49,286 nt of DNA from Gemmatimonadota bacterium (lineage in GTDB: Bacteria > Gemmatimonadota > Gemmatimonadetes > Gemmatimonadales > GWC2-71-9). The DNA lies in NCBI GenBank assembly GCA_025358055.1, contig JANYKV010000002.1, positions 1 to 49,286 of the forward strand. Reading direction: 5' to 3'. Below are positions 42,006 through 49,286 of the stretch, in pieces. Numbering within the stretch: the first letter of the stretch is position 1; every line of letters starts with the position of its first letter. The notes beneath the pieces were generated by a model. The model ran no database searches and was not told the DNA's origin. It saw only the letters and a program-made list of their open reading frames with translations. Both the position numbers and the translations under genes were made by a program.

Positions 42006-43060
42006 GTCGGATTCCCGTCGCTATTCTGGGCGCGACCGGAACCGTCGGTCAGAAATTTGTCCGCCTGCTCGATGGCCATCCGTGGTTTGAGATCGTCGCG
42101 GTGGCGGCATCGGAACAGAGCGTCGGACGCCCGTATGGCGACCTCGTCCGGTGGAGAGAACCTGGACCGGTTCCCGAGTCCGTGGCCAGCCTGGTCATTC
42201 AACGGTGTGCACCACCGCTGGATGTCACGATAGTGTTCTCTGCAATTGAGGCCGAGATCGCCGGCGAAGTCGAGCAAACTTTCGCCCGGAGCGGGGCGTA
42301 CGTCGTCACCAACACGAAAACGCACCGCATGGCCCCGGATGTCCCTCTCATCGTGCCAGAAGTGAATGCAGCTCATCTCGATCTCCTGAACGTACAACAC
42401 AAGAATCGAGCGTTCAGTGGCGGCATCGTCGCAAACCCGAACTGCTCCACTGTGGGGTTGGTGCTCGCATTGGCTCCGTTGCACCAGATCTTTGGGGTTG
42501 AACGTGTGTTCGTCTCAACCATGCAGGCCGTATCGGGCGCGGGATACCCCGGGGTTGCGTCCCTCGACATTCTCGGCAACGTGATTCCTTACATCGGCGA
42601 AGAAGAAGAGAAGATCGAGCGGGAAGCCAAGAAACTCTTGGGCACGTTGAGTGGTGACGGGGTGCAGGAGGCGCGAGTCGCGGTGAGTGCCCATACCAGT
42701 CGGGTCGCGGTGATCGATGGCCACATGGCGACGGTGTCGGTCGGCCTGAGCCAGCGTGCGACTCCGGAACAGGCGATCGCCGCTTGGACCGGGTTTCGGG
42801 GTGACGAAACGGTGCGCGGACTCCCATCGTCGCCGGCCCATCCGGTCGAGGTCGATCTACGGCTCGATCGCCCTCAGCCCCGACTCGATCTGGAACGAGG
42901 AGCTGGTATGACGGTGACTGTCGGTCGGGTTCGGCACTGCCCACTGCTGGACCTGCGCTTCGTCACCCTCGCCCACAACACGGTTCGCGGTGCGGCCGGC
43001 GCTGCCATTCAAAATGCGGAGCTTCTTGTGACCCGTGGCTTCGTGGAGCGCCCGGCATGA
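42002..43060 (+). CDS. asd: Aspartate-semialdehyde dehydrogenase
   Basis: Asd reduces aspartyl phosphate to aspartate semialdehyde, the branch point to Lys, Thr and Met. The 352-residue protein has the NADPH loop GATGTVGQ (10-17), the catalytic C148 in NPNCSTVGL, and the stretch QAVSGAGYPGVASLDILGN with IPYIGEEEEKIE. That last stretch is typical of the archaeal and fungal subfamily rather than of the E. coli type. It overlaps both the upstream M20 gene and the downstream aspartokinase by four bases (ATGA), so translation is tightly coupled. Confidence 0.95.
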   Translation: MSRIPVAILGATGTVGQKFVRLLDGHPWFEIVAVAASEQSVGRPYGDLVRWREPGPVPESVASLVIQRCAPPLDVTIVFSAIEAEIAGEVEQTFARSGAYVVTNTKTHRMAPDVPLIVPEVNAAHLDLLNVQHKNRAFSGGIVANPNCSTVGLVLALAPLHQIFGVERVFVSTMQAVSGAGYPGVASLDILGNVIPYIGEEEEKIEREAKKLLGTLSGDGVQEARVAVSAHTSRVAVIDGHMATVSVGLSQRATPEQAIAAWTGFRGDETVRGLPSSPAHPVEVDLRLDRPQPRLDLERGAGMTVTVGRVRHCPLLDLRFVTLAHNTVRGAAGAAIQNAELLVTRGFVERPA

Positions 43061-44418
43061 TCGTGATGAAATTTGGCGGCACCTCCGTGGGCGATGCCGG
43101 CGCGATCAGCCGAGTCTGTGAAATCGTGGGTGGCCGGCGGCTCCTTTCACCGGTGGTGGTGGTGTCGGCCCTCGCGGGAGTCACGGACGGGCTCCTCCGC
43201 CTCGAAACGATCACTCAGAATGGAACCCGCGAGGATCTCCGGGTCGCGATCGAGCACCTCCTCAATCGCCACCGGTCCATCGCTCACGCACTCGATCTCC
43301 CGCCGGCATTCCTCATATCAATCGAGGCCGATGGGACGGCGCTGCTCCGCGATCTCGAGTCCAGGCTAGGAACTATGTTGAACGAGGAGGCCCGTGATAG
43401 TCTCGCAAGCCGCGGCGAGCTCTGGAGCTCGAGGCTCGTGGCCGCAGCCCTCGCGAGGGCAGGCCTTCCCGCCGATTGGGTCGATGTGCGACCGGTCCTT
43501 CGTACCGACGAGCGATTCGGCCGAGCGACACCGGATCTGGTGGGATTGTCGGATCGAGGGAGACTCACGTTCGGCCGCCTCCTCGAGGCGGGCCGGATTC
43601 CAGTAACACAGGGTTACATCGGATCCACGGTCAACGATCGAACAACCACGCTCGGTCGCGGCGGCTCCGACTTCACCGCCGCACTGCTCGGCACCGCTCT
43701 CGACGCACAGCGCGTGGAGATTTGGACCGACGTGGACGGAATCATGACCGCCGACCCGCGCATCGTGCCCGAAGCGAGAACCCTGGCCGCTGTGAGCTAT
43801 GAGGAGGCGGGCGAATTGGCCACGTTCGGAGCCAAAGTACTTCACCCCGCCACACAGCTGCCCTTGGCTCAGGCTGGAATCCCGATCCAGATTCTCAACT
43901 CATTCGCGCCCGATCGGAACGGCACCACAATCGCGGATATCGACCCGACATCGGAAGAGGCAGACACACCAATCCGTTCGATTTCGCTCAAGAAGGGAAT
44001 TACCCTCGTCACGGTCCGAGCCGTGCGACGCCCCGGGCCGAACACCTTTCTCCATGCCCTGTTCGAGACCTGCGAACGCCATGAACTGGGATTGGATGTT
44101 CTGACTTGCAGCGAGGCCGGCGCTTCTCTTACCGTAGACGATCCCGCCCGGCTCGAGAAAGCGCTCCCGGAACTTCGGCGTCTTGGTGAATTGCGAGTGG
44201 AGCCGGGACGAGCCATCATCGCGGTCGTTGGCACCGGATTGCGCGATACCCCGGGGATCGCCGGGCGCACCTTCGCCGCGATCGCGGACACCAACGTCGA
44301 GGTCATCTCCCAAGGCGCCTCGGCCATCAACGTCACCTTCGTAGTTCGCGAAGAGTATGCGTCGAACGCGGTGAGGCGCCTCCACGACGAATTCTTCGGA
44401 ACCGTGGTATGCGCATAG
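43057..44418 (+). CDS. lysC: Aspartate kinase
   Basis: Aspartokinase phosphorylates aspartate, the first step of the pathway. The 453-residue protein begins MKFGGTSVGDA, has the catalytic EIWTDVDGIMTADPR and the GRGGSDFTAALL loop, and ends with two ACT domains (about 305-453) that bind end products. This is the monofunctional, LysC-like type with no homoserine dehydrogenase fusion. The ACT domains imply feedback control by Lys or Thr in addition to the proposed attenuation. Start at 43057 or 43066 (MKFGG) makes a three-residue difference. It overlaps dapB by 10 bases. Confidence 0.95.
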   Translation: MIVMKFGGTSVGDAGAISRVCEIVGGRRLLSPVVVVSALAGVTDGLLRLETITQNGTREDLRVAIEHLLNRHRSIAHALDLPPAFLISIEADGTALLRDLESRLGTMLNEEARDSLASRGELWSSRLVAAALARAGLPADWVDVRPVLRTDERFGRATPDLVGLSDRGRLTFGRLLEAGRIPVTQGYIGSTVNDRTTTLGRGGSDFTAALLGTALDAQRVEIWTDVDGIMTADPRIVPEARTLAAVSYEEAGELATFGAKVLHPATQLPLAQAGIPIQILNSFAPDRNGTTIADIDPTSEEADTPIRSISLKKGITLVTVRAVRRPGPNTFLHALFETCERHELGLDVLTCSEAGASLTVDDPARLEKALPELRRLGELRVEPGRAIIAVVGTGLRDTPGIAGRTFAAIADTNVEVISQGASAINVTFVVREEYASNAVRRLHDEFFGTVVCA

Positions 44419-45110
44419 CCATCATCGGCAATGGGCGCATGGGCGCTGCGGTAGCCGCGGCCGCCCGGGCGCAGGGACACGCGATCCACACGATGGTGAC
44501 CCGAGCGGAGAACCAATCGGGAGCCGCGCTCACGCCGGACCGCCTGGTCGGATCGGACGTTGCCATTGAGTTCACAAACCCCAAGGCGGTCGTTCCGAAC
44601 CTCGAACGCCTCATCGATGTCGGCGTTCCGGTCATCACCGGGACCACAGGCTGGCTCGAAGAGCTGCCCCGGATCGAGGAGCAGGTGCGGTCGAGAGGTG
44701 GCGCCCTGCTCCACGCCACCAATTTTGCCGTTGGGGTCCAGGTGTTTCTCCGGGCCGCGAGAACCTTGGCGCTGGAGATGCGAAGGTGGGACGATTTCGA
44801 CGCGACGATCCTCGAGCATCACCACATAAACAAAGTCGACGCACCCTCCGGCACTGCCTTCAGCCTTCAACACGCCCTCGCGCAATCCGATTCGCGACGT
44901 CCGTTCCCAATCACCTCCATCCGCTCCGGCTCCACACCCGGAACGCATACGTTGACCTACGCGGGCCCTCATGAGACTATCGCATTCACGCATTCGACGC
45001 GGAACCGGACAGCATTCGCCGCAGGAGCACTGCTCGCGGCAGAATGGCTACCGGGGCGGCGCGGAGTCTTTCACTTCTCCGACATGCTCTTCCGTGAGGA
45101 GTCACGCTGA
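44409..45110 (+). CDS. dapB: 4-hydroxy-tetrahydrodipicolinate reductase
   Basis: DapB reduces the cyclic product of DapA to tetrahydrodipicolinate. The 233-residue protein has a nucleotide loop IIGNGRMGAAV, the substrate motif EHHHINKVDAPSGTA with H137 and K142, and the C-terminal FHFSDMLF. It is slightly short of the E. coli length (273), as in several compact bacterial DapB. Its stop shares one base with the dapA start (TGATG). Confidence 0.94.
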   Translation: MRIAIIGNGRMGAAVAAAARAQGHAIHTMVTRAENQSGAALTPDRLVGSDVAIEFTNPKAVVPNLERLIDVGVPVITGTTGWLEELPRIEEQVRSRGGALLHATNFAVGVQVFLRAARTLALEMRRWDDFDATILEHHHINKVDAPSGTAFSLQHALAQSDSRRPFPITSIRSGSTPGTHTLTYAGPHETIAFTHSTRNRTAFAAGALLAAEWLPGRRGVFHFSDMLFREESR

Positions 45111-46000
45111 TGCGACCGATCTCCGGGTGTGGCACCGCTCTGATCACCCCATTCATCCGTGGGGGGGATGCCGTCGACCAGTCCGCGCTCCGCGCGCTCG
45201 TGTCCTGGCAAATCGCCGCCGGAATCGACTTCCTCGTCGCGTGTGGCTCCACCGGTGAGGCGCAGACCCTGAAGCGGAAGGAACGACTCCGGGTGGTCGA
45301 GCTCGTCCTCGAAACCAGCGAGGGGCGGGTGCCGGTCGTGGCCGGCGCAACGAGCAACGATACGGAAGCGGCGGTCACGGAAACCAAAGCGATGTGCGCG
45401 CTAGGAGTCCAGGGCATCCTGAGCGCAACACCGTATTACAACAAACCGTCTCAGGAGGGGCTGGAACAGCATTTTCTGGCGGTAGCCGATGCGGCCTCCT
45501 GCCCAGTCATACTCTACAACGTGCCGGGGAGGACAGCGGTCAACCTGTTGCCGGCCACAGCGCTTCGCCTGGCCGGCCACCCGAACATCGTCGGTATCAA
45601 GGAGGCGAGCGGAGACTTGACGCAGGCACTGAGGATCATTCAAAGTCGCCCCCAAGGCTTCACGGTCCTCTCAGGCGAGGACGCATTGGCCGTGGCGATG
45701 ATCGCGTGCGGCGGAGATGGAGTTATTTCCGTCACCTCCAACGCGGCGCCCGGGCCAATGACCACGATGACCCGATTGGCGCTCGGCGGCGATGTCGCCG
45801 GAGCCCGTTCCATCCTCCGACGGCTCTTCCCCCTCATGGAAGCCAACTTCATGGAGACCAATCCCGCCCCGGTGAAAGCCGCACTCCATTTGATGGGGAA
45901 GGCTGAAAACGAGCTTCGACTCCCGCTGCTTCCCGCGAACGATGCCACTCGTGATGCGCTCCGTTCCGCGCTCCAAACCGCGACGGGAGAGAACACATGA
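45110..46000 (+). CDS. dapA: 4-hydroxy-tetrahydrodipicolinate synthase
   Basis: DapA condenses pyruvate with aspartate semialdehyde. The 296-residue TIM-barrel protein has the GSTGEAQTL loop, ATPYYNKPSQEGL, Y136 in YNVPGRT, and the Schiff-base lysine K164 in GIKEASGD. All family features are in place. It overlaps dapB by one base and dapD by four. Confidence 0.96.
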   Translation: MRPISGCGTALITPFIRGGDAVDQSALRALVSWQIAAGIDFLVACGSTGEAQTLKRKERLRVVELVLETSEGRVPVVAGATSNDTEAAVTETKAMCALGVQGILSATPYYNKPSQEGLEQHFLAVADAASCPVILYNVPGRTAVNLLPATALRLAGHPNIVGIKEASGDLTQALRIIQSRPQGFTVLSGEDALAVAMIACGGDGVISVTSNAAPGPMTTMTRLALGGDVAGARSILRRLFPLMEANFMETNPAPVKAALHLMGKAENELRLPLLPANDATRDALRSALQTATGENT

Positions 46001-46851
46001 TCAAGGACACGTTCGCCGGGCTCCGCGCGGAGATCGAACGCTTTGAGCACCAAATACCGTCCGGATCCGAAGCGGAGGCTCTCGCCGCATTCGAGCGACT
46101 TGTGGAGGCACTCCGACGCGGTGAAGCGCGCGCGGCGGAACGCGATGAACACGGCGTGTGGCGAGCCAACGGCTGGGTCAAATCCGGCATTCTCTTGGGA
46201 TTCAAACTCGGCAGGGTCCAATCCGTCCATGAGTCCAGCAGCTTTCCATTTTTTGACAAGCATACCCTCCCGCTTCGGCCAGCCATACTCGAGGACGGCG
46301 TTCGTATCGTCCCGGGGGGTTCGGCAATCCGCGACGGAGCGTTCATCGCTCCCGGGGTGGTCTGCATGCCGCCCATGTACATCAACATCGGGGCTTTTGT
46401 CGACGAGGGAACTATGGTGGACTCACACGCCCTCATTGGGTCCTGCGCCCAGATCGGAAAGAGAGTGCACCTGTCTGCAGCCGCCCAGATCGGGGGAGTT
46501 CTCGAGCCCGTGGGTGCGCTTCCGGTCATCATTGAGGATGGGGTGCTGGTCGGAGGCAATTGCGGTGTTTATGAGGGGACGGTCGTCCGAGCCAACGCGG
46601 TCCTCGGCGCTGGTGTGATCCTCACCGGAAGTACCCAAGTGTTCGACCTCGTGTACGACCGGGTCTACCGGCGGGACGGTGATAGCCCCCTGGAAATCCC
46701 CACTGGAGCCGTGGTCGTCCCAGGCAGCCGGCCGGTACAAACCGAACCAGGGCGGTCCGCCGGGATTCATCTGTCCACTCCAGTCATTGTGAAATATCGC
46801 GACGAAAAGACCGAGACATCGGCTCGGTTAGAAGACCTGCTTCGACGCTAG
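45997..46851 (+). CDS. dapD: Tetrahydrodipicolinate N-succinyltransferase
   Basis: DapD transfers succinyl from CoA to tetrahydrodipicolinate, committing the cell to the succinylase branch of diaminopimelate synthesis. The 284-residue protein has a helical N-terminal domain, then a left-handed beta-helix of hexapeptide repeats (GAFIAPGVVCMPPMYINIGAFVDEGTMVDSHALIGSCAQIG, cited in part as MPPMYINIGAFVDEGTMVD). It closes with the EDGVLVGGNCGVYEGTVV segment and a flexible tail. It is the last gene of the six-gene unit. DapC (usually ArgD), DapF and LysA are not in the window. Confidence 0.93.
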   Translation: MIKDTFAGLRAEIERFEHQIPSGSEAEALAAFERLVEALRRGEARAAERDEHGVWRANGWVKSGILLGFKLGRVQSVHESSSFPFFDKHTLPLRPAILEDGVRIVPGGSAIRDGAFIAPGVVCMPPMYINIGAFVDEGTMVDSHALIGSCAQIGKRVHLSAAAQIGGVLEPVGALPVIIEDGVLVGGNCGVYEGTVVRANAVLGAGVILTGSTQVFDLVYDRVYRRDGDSPLEIPTGAVVVPGSRPVQTEPGRSAGIHLSTPVIVKYRDEKTETSARLEDLLRR

Positions 46852-47124
46852 GCCAGTTCCAAATGGGAGTCAACGCCCGGGGATCCACGTGTTTAATTGA
46901 CACGGCGAGGGACGGCCGCCCGTGTCGTTTACACACACTCCGATAAGTCCTCTCCCTAACCGAGGGTTCGACAGCAAGTTAGAGTTGGAGGAATCTGGCA
47001 TGCCCTCTGCGCCATGTCTGGCCCATCCTGACCAGGCGCGATTCGCATCAGAGCCTCCGGGGAGCGCTGAGCCCGCCAAGTCTCCGCCAGCTCGCCATTC
47101 ATTTCCATCCGGGAGAGGCGCTTC
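46852..47124. other. Intergenic stretch after the diaminopimelate operon
   Basis: No gene is visible. The only clear structure is a dyad: GACACGG (46899-46905) is complementary to CCGTGTC (46920-46926), with further partial pairing outside (GTGT with ACAC) up to about 46889-46934. It may end the operon transcript, though no T-run follows. Confidence 0.45.
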
Positions 47125-47574
47125 ATGTCTCGCGCATTGGTCCTGATTCTGCTCGTGGCGGGATGTTCGAACACGCCGTCGGGGACGAGCGACAACCTAC
47201 AACAACTCGCCCGGTTCCACGCCCAATGGGAAGGGCTCCATATCACCGACTACCGAGTGCGTATTCGGTACGACTGTTTTTGCGGCAACGTTCACACCCG
47301 CGCGATTGATGTGACTGTGCGTCAAGGCCAAATCACCGCCGCCAGCTATGCCGACACGCACGCGCCGGTCGAGGCAGAGAAGATTTCTCAAGTACAAGGG
47401 ATTCAGGGTGTTTTTGACTACGCGCGGGAGGCCTTGGGACGATCGCCCAGCCGGGTCAATTTGACCTTTGATCCGACGTACTTCTTTCCCTCCCAGGCCC
47501 ATTTTGACTTCGTATCCTCGGCCGACGACGACGATGTTTCGTTCAGCGTGACGGCGTTCGCGATACTGCAGTAG
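47125..47574 (+). CDS. Small lipoprotein, DUF6174-like
   Basis: The 149-residue product has a lipoprotein signal (LVAGC, Cys14) and a beta-rich mature part with the pattern YRVRIRYDCFCG followed by a VTVRQGQITAASY strand, which resembles the DUF6174 family of small bacterial lipoproteins. The two-Cys CFC motif is intact. No function is known for the family. It stands alone between the dap operon and the convergent diguanylate cyclase gene, with a hairpin right after its stop. Confidence 0.75.
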   Translation: MSRALVLILLVAGCSNTPSGTSDNLQQLARFHAQWEGLHITDYRVRIRYDCFCGNVHTRAIDVTVRQGQITAASYADTHAPVEAEKISQVQGIQGVFDYAREALGRSPSRVNLTFDPTYFFPSQAHFDFVSSADDDDVSFSVTAFAILQ

Positions 47575-47589
47575 GGCCCGTTCGGGCCC
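47574..47589. terminator. Hairpin between convergent genes
   Basis: GGGCCC (47574-47579) and GGGCCC (47584-47589) flank GTTC, giving a short self-complementary stem between the stops of the lipoprotein and the diguanylate cyclase genes. It could serve both directions; the T-run is weak. Confidence 0.5.
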
Positions 47590-47590
47590 A

Positions 47591-48871
47591 CTAGACGGAG
47601 TCAAAGAGCTGCAGCTCCACGTCCAGCCGCGGAGCGCCCACCACCCGGTTCCTGCCGGCGTCTTTCGCCTCGAAAAGCCGGTCATCCGCGATGGCGATGA
47701 GATCTTCGCCGAGGTTTCCGTCCACCGGCCAGGTCGCCACACCGGCACTCACCGTGAGATGCGCATGTACATCGCGGCGCGGGATGAGAAAGCGCTGGGC
47801 CGCAACTGCCTTCCGAATCGCTTCCGTGCGCTCGACGGCGCCCTCGGGGGTCGCTTCGGGGAAAATGACTACGAATTCCTCGCCACCATACCGGGCCACC
47901 AGATCACTGCGCCGCACCGCCCGTTGAATGGTGGACGCGACGACTTTGAGGGCTGAATCACCAGCGGAATGTCCATAGCGGTCGTTGAACGGCTTGAAGT
48001 GATCCACATCAAGCATCGCCACCGCGAACCCGCGGCCGCTTCGACGCGCCCGTTCGACTTCCGCGGCCAAGGCCTCATCGAAATACCCGCGATTGAACAC
48101 ACTGGTCAGCCGATCACTGCTCGACAAGGTCCGTTGCCGCTGCATGCCGATGACGATCGACACGTTGAGCAAGGTACCCGTCGCGAGCAGAATCACCCGC
48201 GATACCTGATCGCTCCACTCAAAGCGGCCATAGGGAGAGATTTCATTTCCGAGATGCCACGCAACCACCACACCGGCAACGATGACAAGGTATTCCACGA
48301 TCGTCACCAGTCCCGCGAGGAGGGTCAGGCGATGATCATAGCGAAGGCACGTAGCTCCCAGCGCGAGGAAATACGTCTCGAAGGTAATTTTGCTATTGAC
48401 GACCTGATGCGGGTCGCCGATGAAGGCGAAGACCACCAGCGCGAAGCTGATCAGGGAAACATCAGTGATACTCGTAATCCAGGGGAGCCACCGCTGCCGA
48501 CGATCGCGAAGCACGAGGGCGAACACGACGGAGGCGACCACGACAGCGACCAGCGTGATGTAGAAACCGGTCACATGTTGAGGCAACTCATCCCGCGGCG
48601 CGAGGAGCATGTTCGCCACGGGAATGAGCAACAGGGTCACCGTGAGCACCAAGCGAATTTTCGCGATGAGCAACTCGGCCGATTTGCCCGCGTCGAGGAG
48701 GAAGTCGTCCGGGGGCGCGAGAAACTCGCCAATCCTCATCCGTAAGGTGCGGGCCTGTTGCGCGTCAGGGCCGAGGGGAAGGGGTTCGATCACCACGGAC
48801 ACGGCCTCGCCCTGCCGGAAAGACTTCGAGGCGCCCGCGGAGCACAGTGTGCCCGCAGGATGAGGAACCAT
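47591..48871 (-). CDS. Membrane-bound diguanylate cyclase (GGDEF)
   Basis: The protein has about six membrane helices (roughly residues 70-260 of the longest form) and a C-terminal GGDEF domain with SVFNRGYFDEAL, LDVDHFKPFNDRYGHSAGD and the active site RYGGEEFVV. The inhibitory I-site RRSD lies five residues before GGEEF, so product feedback is possible. It makes cyclic di-GMP, the substrate of the HD-GYP protein at the other end of the window. The start is uncertain: ATG 48871 is 36 bases after the ETF-QO stop, and GTG 48796 or ATG 48739 are shorter choices. Codon use is GC-rich from about 48850, favouring one of the longer forms. Confidence 0.85.
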   Translation of the reverse strand: MVPHPAGTLCSAGASKSFRQGEAVSVVIEPLPLGPDAQQARTLRMRIGEFLAPPDDFLLDAGKSAELLIAKIRLVLTVTLLLIPVANMLLAPRDELPQHVTGFYITLVAVVVASVVFALVLRDRRQRWLPWITSITDVSLISFALVVFAFIGDPHQVVNSKITFETYFLALGATCLRYDHRLTLLAGLVTIVEYLVIVAGVVVAWHLGNEISPYGRFEWSDQVSRVILLATGTLLNVSIVIGMQRQRTLSSSDRLTSVFNRGYFDEALAAEVERARRSGRGFAVAMLDVDHFKPFNDRYGHSAGDSALKVVASTIQRAVRRSDLVARYGGEEFVVIFPEATPEGAVERTEAIRKAVAAQRFLIPRRDVHAHLTVSAGVATWPVDGNLGEDLIAIADDRLFEAKDAGRNRVVGAPRLDVELQLFDSV

Positions 48872-48906
48872 CGCGTGCCCGAAGTGGGGGAGGGGATCAC
48901 GTTCTG

Positions 48907-49286
48907 TTACATCAACCGGTATTTGGGACCGCTGCCACCTTCGCGGGGCGTCCAGCGCGGCCCAAGGACGTCCGTGGCCTTGCAGTCGATGCAATTGGGT
49001 GCATTGATGCGCAGTTCTGCGCCCACCCGCTCGTAGACACCGGCGGGGCAAACGTGGCTGTAGAAATCCGCCACCTCCCCAGACACGTCGGCACCCACCA
49101 GAAGGTGAATTGGGATAGAATCGCGCGTTGCGTTGCCGGACTTGAACACCGCATCGACCTTGCTGAACGTGAGACTGTTGTCCGGGGTGAACGCAGGTGG
49201 TTCGCTGACGACCTTCTCAGCCTCGGCATCTTGATGCATCGTAATTCGGCTGCCCGGGAATCGCCCACCGGTCAGGGTCATCAAAC
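48907..49286 (-). CDS. Electron transfer flavoprotein-quinone oxidoreductase, C-terminal part (runs off the window)
   Basis: The visible 126 residues are the ferredoxin-like end of ETF-QO, which passes electrons from ETF to the quinone pool. Landmarks are VCPAGVYERVG, INAPNCIDCKATDV, GPRWTPREGG and GPKYRLM. In characterised enzymes the [4Fe-4S] cluster is held by a Cys in the CPA motif and three Cys of an NCxxCxxC motif; here the last position is Thr (NCIDCKAT), so one ligand is replaced. The N-terminal FAD and quinone parts lie outside. The quinone partner would be menaquinone, made by the cluster at 16-20 kb. Confidence 0.85.
   Translation of the reverse strand, partial: LMTLTGGRFPGSRITMHQDAEAEKVVSEPPAFTPDNSLTFSKVDAVFKSGNATRDSIPIHLLVGADVSGEVADFYSHVCPAGVYERVGAELRINAPNCIDCKATDVLGPRWTPREGGSGPKYRLM

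Noticed and set aside
1-49286. tRNA, rRNA, CRISPR, insertion sequence or prophage genes
   Set aside because: I looked and saw no cloverleaf pattern, no repeat-spacer array, no transposase motifs and no phage gene order.

Overview
The window reads as GC-rich chromosomal DNA from a free-living diderm bacterium. The gene content (SusC/RagA-type TonB-linked receptor, OmpA-type and beta-barrel outer-membrane proteins, futalosine-type menaquinone genes, RCC1 lipoprotein, HD-GYP and GGDEF proteins, many GTG starts, few clear Shine-Dalgarno sites) fits a member of the Gemmatimonadota. That placement is an inference from content, not a search result. There is no sign of prophage, insertion sequence, CRISPR, rRNA or tRNA.

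Layout. 1-4 kb: the start of a phosphohexomutase gene, an HD-GYP response regulator, a cystathionine gamma-synthase/beta-lyase-type enzyme and an OmpA-family protein. 4-9.3 kb: a seven-repeat RCC1 lipoprotein broken by a one-base frameshift, a SusC-like receptor and a gene-free stretch. 9.3-15.4 kb: M48 protease, purD, a membrane protein, mutM, a half-length UvrC homologue and a zinc-ribbon protein. 15.4-19.9 kb: a phosphodiesterase and the late menaquinone cluster menG-ubiD-ubiA-(small ORF)-ubiX, in which ubiX appears to start at CTG. 19.9-23.2 kb: ECF sigma factor, anti-sigma factor and two envelope proteins. 23.2-26.9 kb: metZ facing an mrp-nifU-nrnA block; the Mrp protein has no cysteine at all. 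27-31.6 kb: two tandem APC permeases and guaB. 31.6-39.8 kb: a small protein and an SH3 protein, then gpmI, an outer-membrane protein, a PTPS/QueD-fold enzyme, mobA, moeA, a TerB-like protein and an M28 peptidase. 39.8-46.9 kb: terC, then an aspartate-family (diaminopimelate) operon. 47-49.3 kb: a small lipoprotein, a diguanylate cyclase and the end of an ETF-quinone oxidoreductase.

The most striking element is upstream of the diaminopimelate operon (dapE-like, asd, lysC, dapB, dapA, dapD, all overlapping or touching). A 36-codon leader ORF (40831-40941) contains ten consecutive codons that are only Lys, Thr, Met or Cys. It is followed by a GC stem and T-run (40968-41003) that ends exactly at the first structural start codon. 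Three further complementary segments give the classic 1:2, 2:3 and 3:4 pairing choices of a ribosome-mediated attenuator. This looks like an aspartate-family attenuator sensing several end products at once, in a lineage where I know of no such description.

Other points worth checking are the ubiA/small-ORF/ubiX junction with its CTGA overlap, the cysteine-free Mrp, a PTPS-fold protein with Glu in place of the catalytic Cys, and an ETF-QO tail with one cluster Cys replaced.
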